DNA of 8,571 nt from positions 1 through 8,571 of the forward strand of contig CABVAS010000054.1 of NCBI GenBank assembly GCA_902496375.1, given 5' to 3'. This DNA comes from an uncultured Collinsella sp. (GTDB lineage: Bacteria; Actinomycetota; Coriobacteriia; Coriobacteriales; Coriobacteriaceae). Of this stretch, positions 6,339 through 8,571 are shown piece after piece; the stretch's first letter is position 1, and each line of letters opens with the position of its first letter. The notes under the pieces were generated by a model. That model saw only the letters and a list, made by a program, of their open reading frames with translations. It was not told the origin of the DNA and made no database searches. The position numbers and the translations under genes are program-made.

Positions 6339-6812
6339 TTACCAACGATAGTGAGAGAACGCGCGGTTGGCCTCGGCCATCTTGAAGACGTCCTCACGCT
6401 TCTTGACGGAAGCGCCAAGACCGTTGGAGGCGTCGAGGATCTCGTTAGCGAGACGCTCGGCCATGGTCTTCTCCTTGCGAGCGCGGGAGAAGTTGACGAT
6501 CCAGCGGATGCCCAGAGCGGTGGAACGACGGGAGTTGACCTCCATCGGGACCTGATAGGTAGCGCCACCGACACGCTTGGGCTTAACCTCGAGCGTGGGC
6601 TTGACGTTGTCCATAGCCTTCTTGAAGGTAGCGAGAGCGTCGCCACCCTCGGACTTCTCGGCAACGATCTCGAAAGCGGTGTAAACGATGCGCTCAGCGG
6701 TGGCCTTCTTGCCGTCAAGAAGGACCTTGTTGATGAGCTGAGTCACCAGGCGGTTGTTGTAAACGGCGTCAGGCTGAACCTCACGACGATTAGCTGCTGC
6801 ACGACGCGGCAT
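6339..6812 (-). CDS. rpsG: Small ribosomal subunit protein S7 (uS7)
   Basis: S7 nucleates assembly of the 30S head by binding the 3' domain of 16S rRNA and lies near the E-site tRNA. The 157-residue length is standard. Recognisable segments are the N-terminal MPRRAAANRREVQPD, FKKAMDNVKPTLEVK (63-77), then RVGGATYQVPMEV and RRSTALGIRW, and the C-terminal KREDVFKMAEANRAFSHYRW. The start is ATG at 6812 with AAGGAG at 6820-6825 and a 7-nt spacer. The 73-nt space from rpsL holds a stable hairpin. In E. coli S7 represses its own operon by binding the rpsL-rpsG spacer, so this protein may do the same here (inference). Confidence 0.98.
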   Translation of the reverse strand: MPRRAAANRREVQPDAVYNNRLVTQLINKVLLDGKKATAERIVYTAFEIVAEKSEGGDALATFKKAMDNVKPTLEVKPKRVGGATYQVPMEVNSRRSTALGIRWIVNFSRARKEKTMAERLANEILDASNGLGASVKKREDVFKMAEANRAFSHYRW

Positions 6813-6834
6813 GTGAAATCTCCTTAAGTGTCTA

Positions 6835-6860
6835 CCGTGCGGCGCTTAGGCGGCGCACGG
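6835..6860 (-). promoter_or_regulatory. Stable hairpin in the rpsL-rpsG spacer, candidate S7 control site
   Basis: The arms 6835-6845 and 6850-6860 pair over 11 positions with a single mismatch, around a 4-nt loop. The stem is very GC-rich, but no T-run follows on the minus strand, so it is unlikely to terminate. It lies 10 nt upstream of the rpsG ribosome binding site, in the same interval where E. coli S7 binds its mRNA. Structure is seen; S7 binding is inference. Confidence 0.5.
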
Positions 6861-6885
6861 CGAAAGTATCAAAACGTTATCTGGC

Positions 6886-7263
6886 TTATTTAGCCTTGGG
6901 GCGCTTAGCACCGTACTTGGAACGGGCCTGCATACGGTTCTGGACCGGAGCAGCGTCGTAGGCGCCACGGATGACGTGATAACGGACACCAGGGAGGTCA
7001 CGGACACGACCGCCGCGGACGAGCACGATGGAGTGCTCCTGCAGGTTGTGGCCCTCACCCGGGATGTAAGCAGTAACTTCGATGCCGTTGACGAGGCGAA
7101 CACGGGCAACCTTACGAAGAGCCGAGTTCGGCTTCTTGGGGCTCGTGGTGAAGACGCGGGTGCACACGCCGCGCTTCTGGGAGTTGTGCTGCAGAGCAGC
7201 GTTCTTGGACTTCTTGGGCACGGAACGACGGCCCTGGCGAACCAGCTGGTTAATAGTAGGCAA
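6886..7263 (-). CDS. rpsL: Small ribosomal subunit protein S12 (uS12)
   Basis: S12 lies at the decoding centre of the 30S subunit and controls decoding accuracy. The 125-residue protein has the typical MPTINQLVRQGRR start, the KRGVCTRV segment (30-37), the TTSPKKPNSALRK loop (39-51) with Lys43 intact, and GEGHNLQEHS (69-78). At position 88, in GGRVRDLPG, it has Arg (codon CGT) where most bacteria have Lys; Lys88-to-Arg is a known streptomycin-resistance change in Mycobacterium tuberculosis. Asp89, the methylthiolation site, is kept. The start is TTG at 7263 with AAGGAG at 7270-7275 and a 6-nt spacer; no in-frame ATG gives this N-terminus. It is the first gene of the str operon, behind a strong promoter. 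Confidence 0.98.
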   Translation of the reverse strand: MPTINQLVRQGRRSVPKKSKNAALQHNSQKRGVCTRVFTTSPKKPNSALRKVARVRLVNGIEVTAYIPGEGHNLQEHSIVLVRGGRVRDLPGVRYHVIRGAYDAAPVQNRMQARSKYGAKRPKAK

Positions 7264-7319
7264 AGCGTACTCCTTCTCGAATGATTCCAGCTTTCTGTAA
7301 AGTGCAACGGCTTGAATCG

Positions 7320-7337
7320 AGGGGTCAGCATCCCCCT
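7320..7337 (-). other. Small leader hairpin of the str operon
   Basis: AGGGG and CCCCT pair over 5 bp around an 8-nt loop in the predicted 5' leader, about 15 nt after the expected transcription start. It may stabilise the mRNA 5' end. The stem is short and the function is unknown. Confidence 0.3.
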
Positions 7338-7356
7338 ACGAAACACGCAGTTCGAT

Positions 7357-7385
7357 AGGATACGTGCCGTTAGCTGTGCCGTCAA
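7357..7385 (-). promoter_or_regulatory. Sigma70-type promoter of the str operon
   Basis: The minus strand reads TTGACG (7385 to 7380), a spacer of exactly 17 nt, and TATCCT (7362 to 7357). The -35 box matches consensus in 5 of 6 bases and the -10 in 4 of 6 with T1, A2 and the final T kept. The start should be near 7350, giving a leader of about 87 nt before the rpsL TTG. It lies between the upstream gene's terminator and rpsL, exactly where a promoter is required. Confidence 0.75.
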
Positions 7386-7493
7386 CAGACCACGCCGCCG
7401 GGCGTATCCCAAAATAGCCATATTTCCGCAAAGCCTCCATAAAAGGAATCCCCGCCTGTGCGCAAGTGCCCATTCCAGCCGTCCATGTAACGC

Positions 7494-7526
7494 AAAAATG
7501 GCCGCTTCCTCTAGCAGGAAGCGGCC
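7494..7526 (-). terminator. Intrinsic terminator of the membrane-protein gene
   Basis: A perfect 11-bp stem (7500-7510 with 7516-7526, arms GGCCGCTTCCT and its complement) with a 5-nt loop is followed on the minus strand by ATTTTTG. It begins 6 nt after the stop codon at 7533. It separates the upstream gene from the str promoter. The roughly 110 nt between this terminator and the -35 box hold no gene I can support. Confidence 0.9.
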
Positions 7527-7532
7527 TAGACC

Positions 7533-8456
7533 TTACGAATAGACGATGGTAAAGGGTACTTCTGTTTCGGTCTCTCCTGTTGATGTGCATCTCGTGCCCT
7601 CGAGGGTCACCGAGACCACTTGATCGACATTGATCAGTTTTGTCGGAACCCAGATGTTCTCTCCGCTATTGCGCGCCATCGAAACATAGAAATTGTACGC
7701 CCCTGCGTCGTCATCTTCGATAATCTGCTCCGATCCATCCTTGTAGCTGACGGTCAGTTTATGATCAACTGCTTCATAGCCCAGATCATCGATGTGCGTC
7801 TGGATGGAAAACGGGCTGATCTCGAGAGGCGAGTCGTCGGAGCGGAGCTCCTTTGTATCGACGTGCGCTCCGACGTTAAACTCTGGCGTCGATACCTCGA
7901 TCACCTTCGCATCCTCACCTTTGCCCTCCGTCCAACTGATATTCCAGGTGACCGCATGTCGTAAATCTCGATCGCGATTCCAAGATGCAAAGTACATCGT
8001 GCCGTTAATGACCGTGTCGCTTGATGTGTCTTTATCAATGGTGCAGCGTGTATCAGCCCATTCCTCGCCGAAGTTCATGCTGGGTGTACTGACGCCCCCT
8101 TCTTCTTCACCATAGAGAACAAGTTCGCCAAGCTCTGCCGCCGGCTTGTAGTAGCTAACGCCATTCGGATTGGACAATGTAAACGTCACAGCACCGCAAC
8201 CGTTCTCGTCGATTGCCATCTCATGAATGTCGAGCGTATAGCCGTTGCCCTCGACGGACAGATTGACCTTCTGGACTGCACCCTCCAGGCTTTGGGGCGC
8301 GATACCATCACCAAACTCTCTGGTGTAGGTATATTTCGTCCCCGACGAGCCGCCATTTGTCCAGGTAACGGACTCTCCGTTGCCATGGTTTCCCCAGGCA
8401 GAGGCAAAATAACTGGAATTGACAACAGCGTAGGCGACCCCTCCGGTCGCCAGCAC
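7533..8456 (-). CDS. Membrane-anchored extracellular protein of unknown function, DUF4179-like
   Basis: No enzyme motif is recognised. From the GTG at 8456 the product has 307 residues, but the frame stays open upstream to 8537 and the added residues read ALRRKGHAKPLYVAVIGCLA, a basic stretch and the first half of a hydrophobic helix that continues into the GTG-start product. A single N-in signal anchor with an outside C-terminus is thus likely, and the GTG would cut the helix in half. The ectodomain is acidic, rich in Thr, Ser, Val and Gly with alternating beta-strand patterns, and has three Cys (87, 138, 290). SPFSIQTHI (214-222), SYKDGSEQII (237-246) and the closing INVDQVVSVTLEGT recall beta-sandwich modules of DUF4179/DUF5643 membrane proteins (low confidence). 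It is a single gene with its own terminator. The true start is unclear: the ATG at 8532 lies one base out of frame. Confidence 0.7.
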   Translation of the reverse strand: MLATGGVAYAVVNSSYFASAWGNHGNGESVTWTNGGSSGTKYTYTREFGDGIAPQSLEGAVQKVNLSVEGNGYTLDIHEMAIDENGCGAVTFTLSNPNGVSYYKPAAELGELVLYGEEEGGVSTPSMNFGEEWADTRCTIDKDTSSDTVINGTMYFASWNRDRDLRHAVTWNISWTEGKGEDAKVIEVSTPEFNVGAHVDTKELRSDDSPLEISPFSIQTHIDDLGYEAVDHKLTVSYKDGSEQIIEDDDAGAYNFYVSMARNSGENIWVPTKLINVDQVVSVTLEGTRCTSTGETETEVPFTIVYS

Positions 8457-8533
8457 TCCGGCAAGACATCCGATTACGGCAACATACAGAGGCTTCGCGT
8501 GACCCTTTCGGCGAAGCGCAATTCCAAAACATG

Positions 8534-8548
8534 AGCTTTATAAAAGCT
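8534..8548. repeat. Perfect short palindrome upstream of the membrane-protein gene
   Basis: AGCTTT and AAAGCT flank a 3-nt centre. On the minus strand it contains TATAAA ending 4 nt before the ATG at 8532, which could serve as a -10 box of a leaderless message or be part of an operator. The window ends too soon to judge a -35 box. Confidence 0.3.
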
Positions 8549-8571
8549 ATACATATGGCGGATACAAATAT

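Noticed and set aside
7336..7590. An 84-codon minus-strand open frame before rpsL
   Set aside because: It spans the terminator, the str promoter and the end of the membrane-protein gene, and its product resembles nothing.
8308..8532. A 74-codon minus-strand frame from the ATG at 8532
   Set aside because: Its product is Arg/Cys/Trp-rich without a sensible fold; only its first codons matter, as a possible frameshifted start of the membrane-protein gene.
1..8571. CRISPR arrays, tRNA or rRNA genes, insertion sequences and attachment sites
   Set aside because: No regularly spaced repeats, cloverleaf or rRNA motifs, transposase or integrase coding, or long terminal inverted repeats were seen by eye.

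Overview
The window looks like chromosomal housekeeping DNA from a GC-rich actinobacterium, most likely a gut Coriobacteriia of the Collinsella type. This placement is inference. It rests on actinobacterial-looking ribosomal proteins, TTG start codons, and a type II fatty-acid synthase using FabK in a Firmicutes-like gene order, a combination that fits Coriobacteriia better than Bifidobacterium or mycobacteria. No mobile element, CRISPR array, tRNA or rRNA is visible.

Left block (1-2781, minus strand): a fatty-acid synthesis operon read fabH, acpP, fabK, fabD, with fabD running off the left edge. The genes are tightly packed: 2 nt between acpP and fabK, and a 13-nt overlap between fabK and fabD. 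FabH condenses acetyl-CoA with malonyl-ACP, AcpP carries the chain, FabD loads malonate, and FabK does the final enoyl reduction.

Divergent region (2782-2957): the fabH promoter candidate lies here, together with two near-identical 18-bp near-palindromes 48 bp apart. They resemble binding sites of the redox repressor Rex and bracket the promoter. On the other side, on the plus strand, is birA (2958-3734), a biotin protein ligase without the DNA-binding domain. Its expected partner is the biotin carrier subunit of acetyl-CoA carboxylase, the enzyme that supplies FabD and FabH with malonyl units.

Middle block (3789-7385, minus strand): a str operon read rpsL, rpsG, fusA, rpsJ. It has a clear sigma70-type promoter at 7357-7385 and an intrinsic terminator at 3789-3829. 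Unusually, tuf is missing between fusA and rpsJ, and rpsJ is the last gene, so it is cut off from the rest of the S10 cluster. S12 carries Arg at position 88, where Lys is usual.

Right edge (7494-8571, minus strand): a gene for an uncharacterised membrane-anchored, beta-rich extracellular protein of DUF4179-like character, with its own terminator. Its start is unclear: the best ATG is one base out of frame with the body of the gene.
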